Assembly (NCBI GenBank): GCA_964437945.1
Contig: CAYTJF010000116.1
Coordinates: forward strand, 1-17,240
DNA: 17,240 nucleotides
From: Granulosicoccus sp964437945
GTDB lineage: Bacteria > Pseudomonadota > Gammaproteobacteria > Granulosicoccales > Granulosicoccaceae
Reading direction: 5' to 3'
Position numbers and translations under genes: made by a program. Below are positions 6,619 to 14,823 of the stretch, in pieces (positions within the stretch are counted from its first letter, which is position 1; each line of letters starts with the position of its first letter). A model generated the notes under the pieces. That model did not search any database. It saw only the letters and a list, made by a program, of their open reading frames with translations, and was not told where the DNA came from.

Positions 6619-8148
6619 TTACTTCGGCTTTTCGTAGCCAGGCAATTCAATCACGTAGCTATCCACTGACCCGGAGTCGTACCAGTCTGAGCCGAACAGT
6701 ATGCGTGTGCCAGAAGGACTGATAGTCGCATGCGGTTCACCGAAATAAGATGGATAACCGCCGCGCTTTGCCGCTTTTCCGAATGATCGATGATGTGCCA
6801 ATCTGCAGGTAACCAAGTTATCGGGGTCGGTATCAGCTAAATAGATTTCTGATAGCAGCGCCGGGGCTTTGCGTTTGTTGGTGAAAAAACGAAAATCGTC
6901 GCCCGCACCAATACTGGACATGGCTATCCATCCAGGTCGCAAATACGCTCGAGCAGAAACATGTGTACTTCGGGTAGTGTAAGGGTATTCAAGCGCCTCG
7001 TTGATGATAGGACGACAGCTGCCGGTTTCCAGATTGTGCTCAATAAGGTGGCCTACCCCTTGCCATATATCACCATCACAACCACCTGGACTGGGATCAA
7101 AACCAACTTGAAACAAAGCGTCCTGCCCGTTGTAGGTTAGACCTACGTTGGCATGTTCAGACCACTTGTGCATATCCATTTTCTTTTCAACCGTATCAAT
7201 ATCGAGGCCCAACGCTGTGCCCTGATACCAGAAACGCTCGCCACTGGGTGTCGGACTTGGTGCGGTCCATTCTTGCCACGGTGTGTCTTTGCCAATTTTT
7301 TTGGTGATGGTCTCTTTGGTGCTTATCCGATACGAAATCATGATGTAGTCGGTTTGATTCAATCGGCACCGAAAACCCCACAAGTCATCGTCCATTGACT
7401 GCATTTGAATATCACCACCACCCGTGGGTAAACCTTTCGCACCGCAGTATTTACTGAAATCAGCAACCACTTCGGCTTTACCTTTGCTTACGCTATACTT
7501 TTTGAACAGACCCAGGTCGCGGGAGTAGCCGCTCACGTAGTAAAAAGTATCCGGGTCACTGTGGCTCCAAAACACCTCTTCCAGATCGGATGGGACAATA
7601 TCCAGTTTTTTGACTGGTTCGTAGGTATGACCATCAAGTAGTCGATGGTAGGCCCCTTTGGTACCGCCTCGATAAATGAGCATTAAAGACTCGTCGGCAT
7701 TCCACGCCTGCATAGTGCTGTATGGGGGCTTTTGTACAACACCAGTCGGGCTATCAGTGATTCGAATAACTCGACTGCCAAACGCTGGGTCTTTGTAGTA
7801 TTTGCCAAAGGGTGGTTTTGCTACTGGCGGTATATGCACACGCTCGTTGTGCGTTATCGCACCATCACACATGTTTTCCGGACCGAGATTACTTTTCAGT
7901 GATACACGCTGCGCACCGGCAGCTGCACGTGAATCTGCCTGCTTTGTTGCTACCTTTGTAACATCCTGTTCGGTGTTTTGATCGGACTGAACTACTTGAT
8001 CGACTTGATCGACTTGATCGACTTGATCGACTTGATCCGCTTCATCGACCGCAACAGTACCTGTCAGGGGCAAGCTCTTTTTACCTTGATCTTCATAACT
8101 GCAGGCGACCAGCAGAACGGTTGTAAATAGCAAAAACCAATTGGGCAT
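6619..8148 (-). CDS. Predicted beta-propeller lipoprotein with DQV repeats
   Basis: A 509-residue protein. The N-terminus MPNWFLLFTTVLLVAC is a lipoprotein signal with lipobox LVAC (lipidated Cys16). Ser and Tyr follow it, with no Asp at +2, so outer-membrane sorting is likely. Residues 38-52 are five DQV triplets in a low-complexity linker (about 17-90). The rest looks like a TolB/PD40-type beta-propeller: repeated short strands with motifs such as WNADESLMLIYRGG (about 149-162), FWSHSDPDTFYYVSG and ISPSGTRILFGSDW near the C-terminus. Such folds bind ligands or proteins or form lyase-type enzymes; no catalytic set could be assigned. GGAG lies 11 bases before ATG, a little far. It is transcribed alone behind a structured leader. 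Function unknown; the family may be related to TolB-like or oligogalacturonate-lyase-like propellers. Confidence 0.82.
   Translation of the reverse strand: MPNWFLLFTTVLLVACSYEDQGKKSLPLTGTVAVDEADQVDQVDQVDQVDQVVQSDQNTEQDVTKVATKQADSRAAAGAQRVSLKSNLGPENMCDGAITHNERVHIPPVAKPPFGKYYKDPAFGSRVIRITDSPTGVVQKPPYSTMQAWNADESLMLIYRGGTKGAYHRLLDGHTYEPVKKLDIVPSDLEEVFWSHSDPDTFYYVSGYSRDLGLFKKYSVSKGKAEVVADFSKYCGAKGLPTGGGDIQMQSMDDDLWGFRCRLNQTDYIMISYRISTKETITKKIGKDTPWQEWTAPSPTPSGERFWYQGTALGLDIDTVEKKMDMHKWSEHANVGLTYNGQDALFQVGFDPSPGGCDGDIWQGVGHLIEHNLETGSCRPIINEALEYPYTTRSTHVSARAYLRPGWIAMSSIGAGDDFRFFTNKRKAPALLSEIYLADTDPDNLVTCRLAHHRSFGKAAKRGGYPSYFGEPHATISPSGTRILFGSDWYDSGSVDSYVIELPGYEKPK
7992..8036 (-). repeat. 9-bp tandem repeat inside the lipoprotein gene
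   Basis: On the plus strand CGACTTGAT is repeated four times perfectly (8001-8036), preceded by a copy with one change (7992-8000) and followed by a decayed copy (8037-8045). In the reading frame each unit codes for Asp-Gln-Val, so gain or loss of units keeps the frame. Each repeat junction makes a GATC, giving five GATC sites exactly 9 bp apart (from 7998 to 8037). Confidence 0.9.
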
Positions 8149-8191
8149 AGCTGTTGTTACTCCGTTGAGCAGTATTGGGACGATCTTGGGA

Positions 8192-8244
8192 CCGGCGGAG
8201 CGGGTAACGTTGCGCCGGAGATACCGAGCGCAACTTTTTCTTTT
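8192..8244. promoter_or_regulatory. Structured leader with two competing hairpins; terminator-like on the plus strand
   Basis: GTTGCGC (8209-8215) pairs with GCGCAAC (8228-8234), extended by CGG (8216-8218) with CCG (8224-8226) around an AGATA loop. On the plus strand this is followed at once by TTTTTCTTTT, a textbook terminator, but no plus-strand gene lies upstream. CGCCGG (8213-8218) can instead pair with CCGGCG (8192-8197), which excludes the first fold. On the minus strand the strong hairpin would sit at the 5' end of the lipoprotein mRNA, just downstream of a likely promoter. Whether it ends an unannotated plus-strand RNA or serves as a 5' mRNA structure cannot be decided from sequence. 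Confidence 0.6.
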
Positions 8245-8269
8245 ATATTAGTTTAGTACTAATTCTGAA
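8242..8269 (-). promoter_or_regulatory. Likely promoter of the propeller lipoprotein gene
   Basis: On the minus strand TTCAGA (8269-8264), 16 bases, then TATAAA (8247-8242) make a reasonable sigma70 promoter in an AT-rich stretch between ssb and the lipoprotein gene. Transcription would begin near 8236, giving a leader of about 85 bases that starts with the strong hairpin. The boxes are imperfect, so this is a moderate call. Confidence 0.4.
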
Positions 8270-8318
8270 ATATTTTCTTTTCAACTGTACCCAGCTTTCT
8301 CTTCAGCTTAACCCAGCG

Positions 8319-8780
8319 CTAGAATGGTATATCATCATCAAATTCAGCGCCATTGGCTGTTGCCATCGCTGGCTGCTGATTGGGCTTGTTTTGAGCAGGT
8401 GCACCGCGTTGCTGTTGAAAGTCACCACTATTTGCGTTGTCGTTACGACTTCCAAGCAATTGCAAATTATTAGCAATAATTCCGGTTGAGTAGCGATCCT
8501 CGCCAGTTTTCTTATCCTGGTACTTGTCGGTTCGTAACGAACCTTCGATATAAACCTGCGAGCCTTTCCTGCAATATTCGCCCGCAATTTCGCCGAGACG
8601 ATTGAACAATGTTACACGGTGCCACTCTGTACGCTCTTGTTTCTGCCCGGTGTTCTTGTCGGTCCAGGATTCCGATGTAGCAATACTGATATTGGTTACG
8701 GTGCTTCCGCTTGGGGTGTGACGTACCTCTGGGTCGGCCCCAAGGTTGCCCACAACAATAACTTTATTTACGCCTCTCAT
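8319..8780 (-). CDS. ssb: Single-stranded DNA-binding protein
   Basis: A 153-residue protein with the standard SSB layout: an OB-fold domain (about 1-110) beginning MRGVNKVIVVGNLGADPEVR and containing the TEWHRVTLFNRLGEIAGEY and KGSQVYIEGSLRT segments; a Gln/Asn/Gly/Pro-rich flexible linker (about 112-146); and the acidic tip DDDIPF that recruits partner repair and replication proteins. It coats single-stranded DNA as a tetramer during replication, recombination and repair. A strong ribosome site, GGAGAAGGA, lies just before ATG. It is separated by 96 bases from the MFS gene and has its own good -10 box there. Placement near uvrA and an MFS gene matches the order seen in Pseudomonas-like genomes. 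Confidence 0.98.
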   Translation of the reverse strand: MRGVNKVIVVGNLGADPEVRHTPSGSTVTNISIATSESWTDKNTGQKQERTEWHRVTLFNRLGEIAGEYCRKGSQVYIEGSLRTDKYQDKKTGEDRYSTGIIANNLQLLGSRNDNANSGDFQQQRGAPAQNKPNQQPAMATANGAEFDDDIPF

Positions 8781-8864
8781 ACTTCCTTCTCCTAAAAAGT
8801 GTTAACAACTGTCTATCCATCGACAGCCCGGCTAGCGTATGACACGGTGCCACACGCCGCAATA

Positions 8865-8870
8865 ATTATA
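8865..8870 (-). promoter_or_regulatory. -10 box of a likely ssb promoter
   Basis: A perfect TATAAT on the minus strand lies about 85 bases upstream of the ssb start, next to the MFS stop codon. The matching -35 region falls inside the 3' end of the MFS gene and is poor. No LexA-type site is seen beside it. Confidence 0.4.
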
Positions 8871-8876
8871 CCGCAA

Positions 8877-10208
8877 TCAGCCATCACCAGACCGGAAGAC
8901 GCGCTTATCAATCTTCATATACGCTGCGCCCTCATCTGGTGACAAATAGACCTCTTCCACACCCGGCAACCTTTGTAGTTCAGCCCCCAGCTCCGGCCCA
9001 CGAGCCTGCTCCGCAGGGGTCAGAATACGTCGATGCGATGCGAGTTTTCGCGGAGGCTTGAATCGACGCAACACGGTAAACCACACTGCACACACACAGG
9101 CCAAACCAACAAACAACCCAGCAATACCAGCCTGTCCAAGCAGCCAACCACCGCCAGCGCCACCGATAAACGCACCCAGAAACTGGCAACTCGAATACAC
9201 GCCAGAAGCACCGCCGCGAGAACCAGCCGGTGCAATACGCGACACCAGCGATGGCAACAAAGACTCAAGCGTGTTTAAAAAACAAAAGAACAACACAACC
9301 CCCAGCAACAATGCGAACAAGGTATTGGGCAGAGCGGCAAATAACAGCTGCGTTATCAACATACCGATGACGCAGGTGAGCATCACAACGCGCATACGCT
9401 TATAGCGCTCTGCCACTATGATCGCTGGCACCATAAACAAAACCGACAACAACATTGCAGGCATATAAACTTGCCAATGTTCAGTAGGCCCCATTCCGCT
9501 GTTCAATAACATGACAGGTACTGCAACGAAAGTTGCTGTAATTAACATGTGCAAAAAAAAGATGCTCAGATTAAGGCGTCGAAGCTCCGGGTGTGTGAAC
9601 AACTCCCCCAGTCTGGCAACCCTGGCGCTGGTATCGGCTCGATAGCCGGTAGAGGTTGGGTCAGGTACAACCGTATGCAATATCACGATCGCCGCTATTG
9701 CGGTTGCTGCGGTAAACCAGAAAATCATGCTAATTGAAAAAAAGTTAATCAGTAGCGGACCAAGCAATAAAGCAACAACGAACGAGAACCCGATACTCGC
9801 ACCAAGCATTGCCATCATCTTCGTACGTTGCTCATCGCGTGTAAGGTCTGCGGCCAGCGCCATTAGGGCAGCGGCAATTGCTCCTGAACCTTGTAACGCT
9901 CTACCTAAAATAACGCCATAGATTGTTTCAGACATGGCCGCGATTACACTGCCTATCGCCATCAGAACAAGACCGAGTGTTATGGTATTTTTTCGTCCAA
10001 TTCGATCGGACAGTAAACCAAAAGGGATTTGCAATAACGCTTGCAGCAAACCATAAATACCCAGCGCCAATCCCATTAGAAACGGAGTACTGTGTTCAAA
10101 ATCGGCAGCAAACAACGCAAAGACGGGCAATATGATAAAAAGCCCCAGCATGCGTACCATGTAGATAAGCGCCAGGGATGCAGCGGTTCGCCTCTCCACA
10201 GGTAGCAT
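8877..10208 (-). CDS. MFS transporter of the YajR type with a C-terminal YAM-like domain
   Basis: An inner-membrane protein with 12 predicted membrane segments typical of the major facilitator superfamily. It starts after ERRTAASLALIYMVRMLGLF, which resembles the N-terminus of E. coli YajR. The conserved loop motif A is seen as SDRIGRKN. After the last membrane segment, a basic linker leads to about 45 soluble residues (GAELQRLPGVEEVYLSPDEG then AAYMKIDK) that resemble the small ferredoxin-like YAM domain found at the end of YajR. The substrate is unknown; it is probably a proton-driven efflux carrier. I chose the ATG at 10208; an in-frame TTG at 10262 would add 18 residues, and neither has a clear ribosome site. 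It is divergent from uvrA, an arrangement shared with Pseudomonas. Confidence 0.9.
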   Translation of the reverse strand: MLPVERRTAASLALIYMVRMLGLFIILPVFALFAADFEHSTPFLMGLALGIYGLLQALLQIPFGLLSDRIGRKNTITLGLVLMAIGSVIAAMSETIYGVILGRALQGSGAIAAALMALAADLTRDEQRTKMMAMLGASIGFSFVVALLLGPLLINFFSISMIFWFTAATAIAAIVILHTVVPDPTSTGYRADTSARVARLGELFTHPELRRLNLSIFFLHMLITATFVAVPVMLLNSGMGPTEHWQVYMPAMLLSVLFMVPAIIVAERYKRMRVVMLTCVIGMLITQLLFAALPNTLFALLLGVVLFFCFLNTLESLLPSLVSRIAPAGSRGGASGVYSSCQFLGAFIGGAGGGWLLGQAGIAGLFVGLACVCAVWFTVLRRFKPPRKLASHRRILTPAEQARGPELGAELQRLPGVEEVYLSPDEGAAYMKIDKRVFRSGDG

Positions 10209-10318
10209 GGCGCTGGATTCAGTTGAAGCTGACAAGTCTCTGGTGCCCTTAAGTGACCGCAAAACCGTTATATTAACAGTCTTGGCTTTCGCCTACGATA
10301 AAAGCTTGAACCAATTTA

Positions 10319-13141
10319 ATGGAAAGCATACGCATACGTGGTGCGCGCACCCACAATTTAAAAAACATAGATGCCGATCTGCCACGCGATAAGCTGATTG
10401 TCATCACTGGCCTGTCAGGCTCTGGTAAATCATCACTGGCCTTCGACACTTTATTTGCTGAAGGTCAAAGGCGTTATGTGGAATCGCTATCGGCATACGC
10501 ACGGCAATTTCTGTCAGTGATGGAAAAACCGGACGTCGATTTAATCGACGGCTTGTCACCGGCGATATCCATTGAGCAAAAATCCACCTCCCATAACCCT
10601 CGCTCGACGGTTGGCACCATCACCGAAGTGTATGACTATCTGCGCTTATTATTTGCACGCACTGGAATTCCCGAATGCCCGCACCACAAAGAGGCACTCG
10701 AAGCACAAACCATCAGCCAAATGGTTGATCACATCACTGGCTTGCCAAGCGGTCAGGCAATGGCGTTACTCGCTCCTGTTATTAAAGATCGAAAAGGCGA
10801 TCATGCAACTGTGTTGGATAACTTACGATCGCAAGGCTATTTACGCGCTCGAATAAACGGCACCATCACTGAGCTGGAAGGTCAGATAAAACTCAACGCA
10901 AAAAAGAAACACAGTATCGATGTGGTCGTTGATCGCTTTAAAGTTCGTGAAGATATCGGCCTGCGATTGGCCGAGTCGCTCGAAACAGCCACGCTTTTGA
11001 GCGAAGGGACCGTGATAGTGACACAGCTTGACGGTGGTTCCGATGACATCGTATTTTCAACGCTGTACGCCTGCCCTGTTTGCGGCTATTCCATTCCTGA
11101 ACTGGAACCCCGTGTTTTCTCGTTTAACAGTCCGCACGGTGCTTGTCCTGAGTGTGATGGACTGGGCCAAAGTCATTTTTTCGACCCGGATTTGGTTATC
11201 ACCAATCACGCTGTCAGTATTGCCGGTGGCGCTATTCGCGGTTGGGATCGTCGTTCAGCATTCTATTTTCAGATGATGCAATCACTGGCCAAGCACTACG
11301 ACTTCGATCTGGAAAAACCATTTGGGAAACTGGCTAATAAGTGGCAAAAAATAGTGCTTTATGGCAGTGGTAGCGAAGAAATAATGTTTATCCATAAACC
11401 AGAAAAAAGTGGCAGCACGCGTAAAACGCTACGTACTTTCGAAGGCATTATCCCAACCATGGAACGTCGTCTCAAAGACACCGATTCGAATGCTGTGCGT
11501 GATGAGTTATCAAAGCTGCTATCAGTAAGAGATTGCCAGTCATGCAAAGGTGCACGCCTGAACGAGACGGCTCGACACGTTACCGTTGGTGGACACTATT
11601 TACACGACATTACTGCTTCATCTATCAACGATGCGAAAGCGCTAATCGATGCTTTAAAACTGAAAGGTCAGCGACGCGAAATCGCAGAAAAAATAACCAC
11701 CGAAATTTCACAACGACTTAACTTTCTGGTGAATGTCGGATTGGATTATCTCTCTATCGACAGAAGTGCCGGCACGCTCTCAGGTGGTGAAGCGCAACGT
11801 ATCAGACTGGCAAGTCAAATTGGTGCAGGCCTTATGGGTGTCATGTATGTGCTGGATGAACCATCAATTGGATTGCATCAGCGTGACAACGACAAACTAC
11901 TGGACACGTTGAAGTACTTGCGCGATCTTGGCAACACGGTTATCGTTGTTGAACACGATGAAGACGCAATTCGTTCGGCAGATTATGTATTGGACATAGG
12001 GCCGGGTGCCGGCCGGCACGGTGGAGAAATAGTTGCCAAAGGCTCACCAAAAGACATAACAAAGTCCAAGGCGTCGTTAACCGGTCAGTATCTCAGTGGC
12101 AAAAAAAACATCGCTATTCCTGCACGAAAGAAACCGGGTAAAGATTGGATAAACATAAAAAAAGCGTCAGGTAACAACTTAAAAAACGTCGATGTAAAAA
12201 TACCGCATGCACTACTCACTGTGGTAACAGGTGTTTCAGGCTCGGGCAAATCAACACTTATCAACGATACTCTTTACCGCTTTGCGGCCGCCCAAATCAA
12301 CAAAGCTAAACATGCGGTTGCGCCGGTGAGCGACATCACCGGCATGAAGCCATTCGATAAAATTGTAGAAATTGATCAAAGCCCGATCGGCCGAACCCCT
12401 AGAAGTAACCCAGCCACCTACTCAGGGCTGTTCTCAATCATTCGCGACTTGTTTTCAAATACACGCGAAGCGCGCTCCCGTGGTTACAAAACCGGCCGCT
12501 TTAGCTTTAACGTTAAAGGTGGACGATGTGAAGCATGCCAGGGGGATGGGTTAATAAAAGTTGAAATGCATTTTCTACCTGATGTGTACGTGCCGTGCGA
12601 TGTCTGCGCAGGCAAACGCTATAACCGGGAAACGTTGGATATTCGCTACAAGGGTAAAAATATTCACGAAGTATTGAATATGACTACCGAGCAAGCGTTC
12701 GAGTTCTTCTCAGCAGTGCCGAATTTGCACAAGAAACTCGAAACACTGATGGATGTGGGTTTGTCCTATATCACGCTGGGTCAAAACGCTACTACACTGT
12801 CCGGTGGTGAGGCGCAACGAATCAAGCTTGCCCGTGAGCTATCGAAACGCGATACAGGCAACACGCTCTACATTCTTGATGAACCTACAACGGGGCTGCA
12901 CTTTGAAGATGTAAAAGCGCTACTGGCAGTCATTCATCGACTACGCGATGCTGGCAATACGCTGGTTGTCATAGAACACAATCTGGATGTGATTAAAACG
13001 GCGGACTGGATTATCGATCTCGGTCCTGAAGGAGGTGCCGGTGGCGGCGCCATTGTAGTAAGCGGTACCCCCGAAACTGTGGTTAAAAAGAAATCTTCGT
13101 ACACGGGCCAGTACCTGAAGCGACTCCTAACGGCGAAGTAA
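10319..13141 (+). CDS. uvrA: Excinuclease ABC subunit A
   Basis: A 940-residue full-length UvrA, the damage-recognition ATPase of nucleotide excision repair. It dimerises, loads UvrB at lesions and then leaves. Two ABC ATPase modules are complete: Walker A GLSGSGKSS (31-39) and GVSGSGKST (638-646), ABC signatures LSGGEAQR in both halves, and Walker B VLDEPSIGLH and ILDEPTTGLH. Zinc modules are intact: C252/C255/C276/C279 and C737/C740/C760/C763. The N-terminus MESIRIRGARTHNLKNID matches the family, fixing the start although no good ribosome site precedes it. It is divergent from the MFS gene, and its last 15 bases overlap the end of a lipoprotein gene on the other strand. No canonical SOS box was found upstream. 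Confidence 0.99.
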   Translation: MESIRIRGARTHNLKNIDADLPRDKLIVITGLSGSGKSSLAFDTLFAEGQRRYVESLSAYARQFLSVMEKPDVDLIDGLSPAISIEQKSTSHNPRSTVGTITEVYDYLRLLFARTGIPECPHHKEALEAQTISQMVDHITGLPSGQAMALLAPVIKDRKGDHATVLDNLRSQGYLRARINGTITELEGQIKLNAKKKHSIDVVVDRFKVREDIGLRLAESLETATLLSEGTVIVTQLDGGSDDIVFSTLYACPVCGYSIPELEPRVFSFNSPHGACPECDGLGQSHFFDPDLVITNHAVSIAGGAIRGWDRRSAFYFQMMQSLAKHYDFDLEKPFGKLANKWQKIVLYGSGSEEIMFIHKPEKSGSTRKTLRTFEGIIPTMERRLKDTDSNAVRDELSKLLSVRDCQSCKGARLNETARHVTVGGHYLHDITASSINDAKALIDALKLKGQRREIAEKITTEISQRLNFLVNVGLDYLSIDRSAGTLSGGEAQRIRLASQIGAGLMGVMYVLDEPSIGLHQRDNDKLLDTLKYLRDLGNTVIVVEHDEDAIRSADYVLDIGPGAGRHGGEIVAKGSPKDITKSKASLTGQYLSGKKNIAIPARKKPGKDWINIKKASGNNLKNVDVKIPHALLTVVTGVSGSGKSTLINDTLYRFAAAQINKAKHAVAPVSDITGMKPFDKIVEIDQSPIGRTPRSNPATYSGLFSIIRDLFSNTREARSRGYKTGRFSFNVKGGRCEACQGDGLIKVEMHFLPDVYVPCDVCAGKRYNRETLDIRYKGKNIHEVLNMTTEQAFEFFSAVPNLHKKLETLMDVGLSYITLGQNATTLSGGEAQRIKLARELSKRDTGNTLYILDEPTTGLHFEDVKALLAVIHRLRDAGNTLVVIEHNLDVIKTADWIIDLGPEGGAGGGAIVVSGTPETVVKKKSSYTGQYLKRLLTAK

Positions 13142-13942
13142 GTTGTTCTGCGCCTCATCAATGGCTGTTTGAAGCGTGTACTTAAGTGAATCGGTTAGTG
13201 ATTGATAATGCGGTGGTTTATTCCAGGCTTTATCTGATTCAACAGCCTTGTAAGCATAGTCATCAAACAACACCTGATTTGTTGCACGCTCATGCAAATA
13301 CAACCGTATTGCAGAAACTGCCTGCGGATTGGCAACCGGATTGCCGGTTGGTCCGTAATGACGTTCGATATTAAATCGTAGCAGCTCCATTACTATCAGA
13401 TAATCGACATCCAGCTGCTGGTACAGAGAAGAAAATTCAAATGTGTTCGCTTTTACCTGCAGCGGAAACTGGGTGGGACCTATAGTTGCGACATCGTTAA
13501 ACGTAATGTGCTTACTGGCCGTTTTTTTCAATGCGCCTTCGTGAATGGGTTTTGCAACAGCAACGACATCGAGTTGTCGTGCAGACAAACCCTGTTTCAC
13601 TTTGCGTAGAAACCGATCTTGTACAATGTCAGCAGCATCAATTCGGGCAATCGATGCGCTTAAGCCTACATCCTCCTCATACAGAGCTTTTAGATCTACC
13701 CTTTCAGCCGCACCGTGTATGGCAAGCTTTGCTTCAGACGTACGGCCATCATCAGGTTCACATCGGCCAAAAAATTGCGTCTGACAAGGTTTAATCCACA
13801 TCAGTGCATATTTTGATTCGGCATTCAAAGCACCCACTGGTGCATTAAGTTTTTCTGTGGGTGTCGATGTCGAGGTACAAGCCAATACACTGAATACCAA
13901 TGCAGTCAGTACCCCTGCGTGTTTCAATTCGGTTAGTATCAC
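13127..13942 (-). CDS. Putative lipoprotein of unknown function
   Basis: A 271-residue protein from a GTG start. A hydrophobic segment GVLTALVFSVLAC ends in a lipobox (lipidated Cys22), followed by Thr/Ser/Pro-rich residues, so it is likely exported and lipid-anchored, probably to the outer membrane. An in-frame TTG five codons later (13927) also gives a normal signal peptide. The mature part is soluble and mixed alpha/beta, with two Cys residues within a 12-residue segment (CQTQFFGRC) that could form a disulfide in the periplasm. A later LDVDYLIVMELLRFNIERHYG strand-helix region resembles nothing I can name. Its 3' end overlaps the uvrA end by 15 bases, tail to tail. It lies downstream of the GST gene with an inverted repeat between them. 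Confidence 0.75.
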   Translation of the reverse strand: MILTELKHAGVLTALVFSVLACTSTSTPTEKLNAPVGALNAESKYALMWIKPCQTQFFGRCEPDDGRTSEAKLAIHGAAERVDLKALYEEDVGLSASIARIDAADIVQDRFLRKVKQGLSARQLDVVAVAKPIHEGALKKTASKHITFNDVATIGPTQFPLQVKANTFEFSSLYQQLDVDYLIVMELLRFNIERHYGPTGNPVANPQAVSAIRLYLHERATNQVLFDDYAYKAVESDKAWNKPPHYQSLTDSLKYTLQTAIDEAQNNLLRR

Positions 13943-13992
13943 TGTTTCAACAATTTCTCAAGTTAACCCACTACTGTCGGTCGATTAGTCAT

Positions 13993-14014
13993 TCGCAACT
14001 GTGAACAATTGCGA
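13993..14014. repeat. Near-perfect inverted repeat between the GST and lipoprotein genes
   Basis: TCGCAACTGT and ACAATTGCGA are 10-base arms with one mismatch around a 2-base centre. The site lies 51-72 bases upstream of the lipoprotein GTG start and 10 bases past the GST stop. It has no following T-run in either direction, so it fits an operator better than an intrinsic terminator, but either is possible. Confidence 0.4.
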
Positions 14015-14023
14015 CATACACTG

Positions 14024-14671
14024 TCAGTTTGTCGGCGAATCGGGCTGATTCAATGGGTGCGCCGAAGCGAACGCAGGCAGACCCAGACAATGTTCAACAA
14101 TACGATTGATGGTGGGGAATGCATCTGTAGGAACATCAAAACGCGTGTTATTCACAGCTTGTGCAACCAGGCAGATGTCAGCCAGTCCCGGCGTATCACC
14201 ATGACAAAACACCCCAGTAGCACTCTCAGACGCAAGCCGTTTCTCCAAAGCGGTAAATCCCTGTTCTGCCCAATGCACAAACCATGCACGCACGGCTTCC
14301 TTATCAGCCGAGAAATGCGATCCCAAGTACTGAAGCAATCTGAGATTATTCACAGGATGGATATCTAACGCTACACAATGAGCAAGCGACCTTACGCGTG
14401 CGCGTCCCAGTGCATCATTTGGCAACAATGCCGGTTCCGGGTGTTTCTCATCCAGATATTCAAGAATAGCCATGGACTGACCAATAAAACCGTCTGGTGT
14501 CTCCAATGTGGGTACCAGACCATCTGGATTCATGGCCAGATAGGCGTCACTTCTATGGGCTTTTTCAAGCAATGCAACTGATTGATATTCGAATTCCAAC
14601 GACTTCATGGCCAATGCGATGCGAACCCGATAGGAGGTAGATGAGCGAAAATAATTATGCAGGGTATACAT
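14024..14671 (-). CDS. maiA: Maleylacetoacetate isomerase / zeta-class glutathione S-transferase
   Basis: A 215-residue cytoplasmic glutathione-dependent enzyme. The N-terminal thioredoxin-like domain begins with YFRSSTSYRVRIAL (about 7-20), the zeta-class SSxSxRVRIAL signature whose first serines bind glutathione. NPDGLVPTLETPDG and the IGQSMAILEYLDE segment (Gln-Ser glutathione contacts) follow. The helical C-terminal domain contains the GDTPGLADICLVAQ motif typical of bacterial maleylacetoacetate isomerases. The usual role is cis-trans isomerisation of maleylacetoacetate in tyrosine/phenylalanine breakdown. No fumarylacetoacetase or homogentisate dioxygenase gene is nearby, so a more general dehalogenating or isomerising GST role is possible. 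A GGAG ribosome site lies 8 bases before ATG. Confidence 0.88.
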   Translation of the reverse strand: MYTLHNYFRSSTSYRVRIALAMKSLEFEYQSVALLEKAHRSDAYLAMNPDGLVPTLETPDGFIGQSMAILEYLDEKHPEPALLPNDALGRARVRSLAHCVALDIHPVNNLRLLQYLGSHFSADKEAVRAWFVHWAEQGFTALEKRLASESATGVFCHGDTPGLADICLVAQAVNNTRFDVPTDAFPTINRIVEHCLGLPAFASAHPLNQPDSPTN

Positions 14672-14823
14672 TTTTAGTGCTCCGGCGAGAAAATGAACCG
14701 CCCAGAGTCTATCAAACTCAACCGACTAACCGAATGGCTACTTCGCGTCGCAACTAACGATTTATTAACGGCTTTGGCGTGGCATTTGCACCAATCGTGT
14801 TTTACCGGTCTCAAGGTACATAA

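Noticed and set aside
10264..10280. LexA/SOS-box-like ACCGT-N7-ACAGT upstream of uvrA
   Set aside because: The canonical box has CTGT-N8-ACAG. Here the spacing is one base short and one arm has a mismatch, so I do not call it a LexA site.
14024..14671. Tyrosine-degradation operon around maiA
   Set aside because: No fumarylacetoacetase or homogentisate dioxygenase gene is seen; the neighbours are unrelated.
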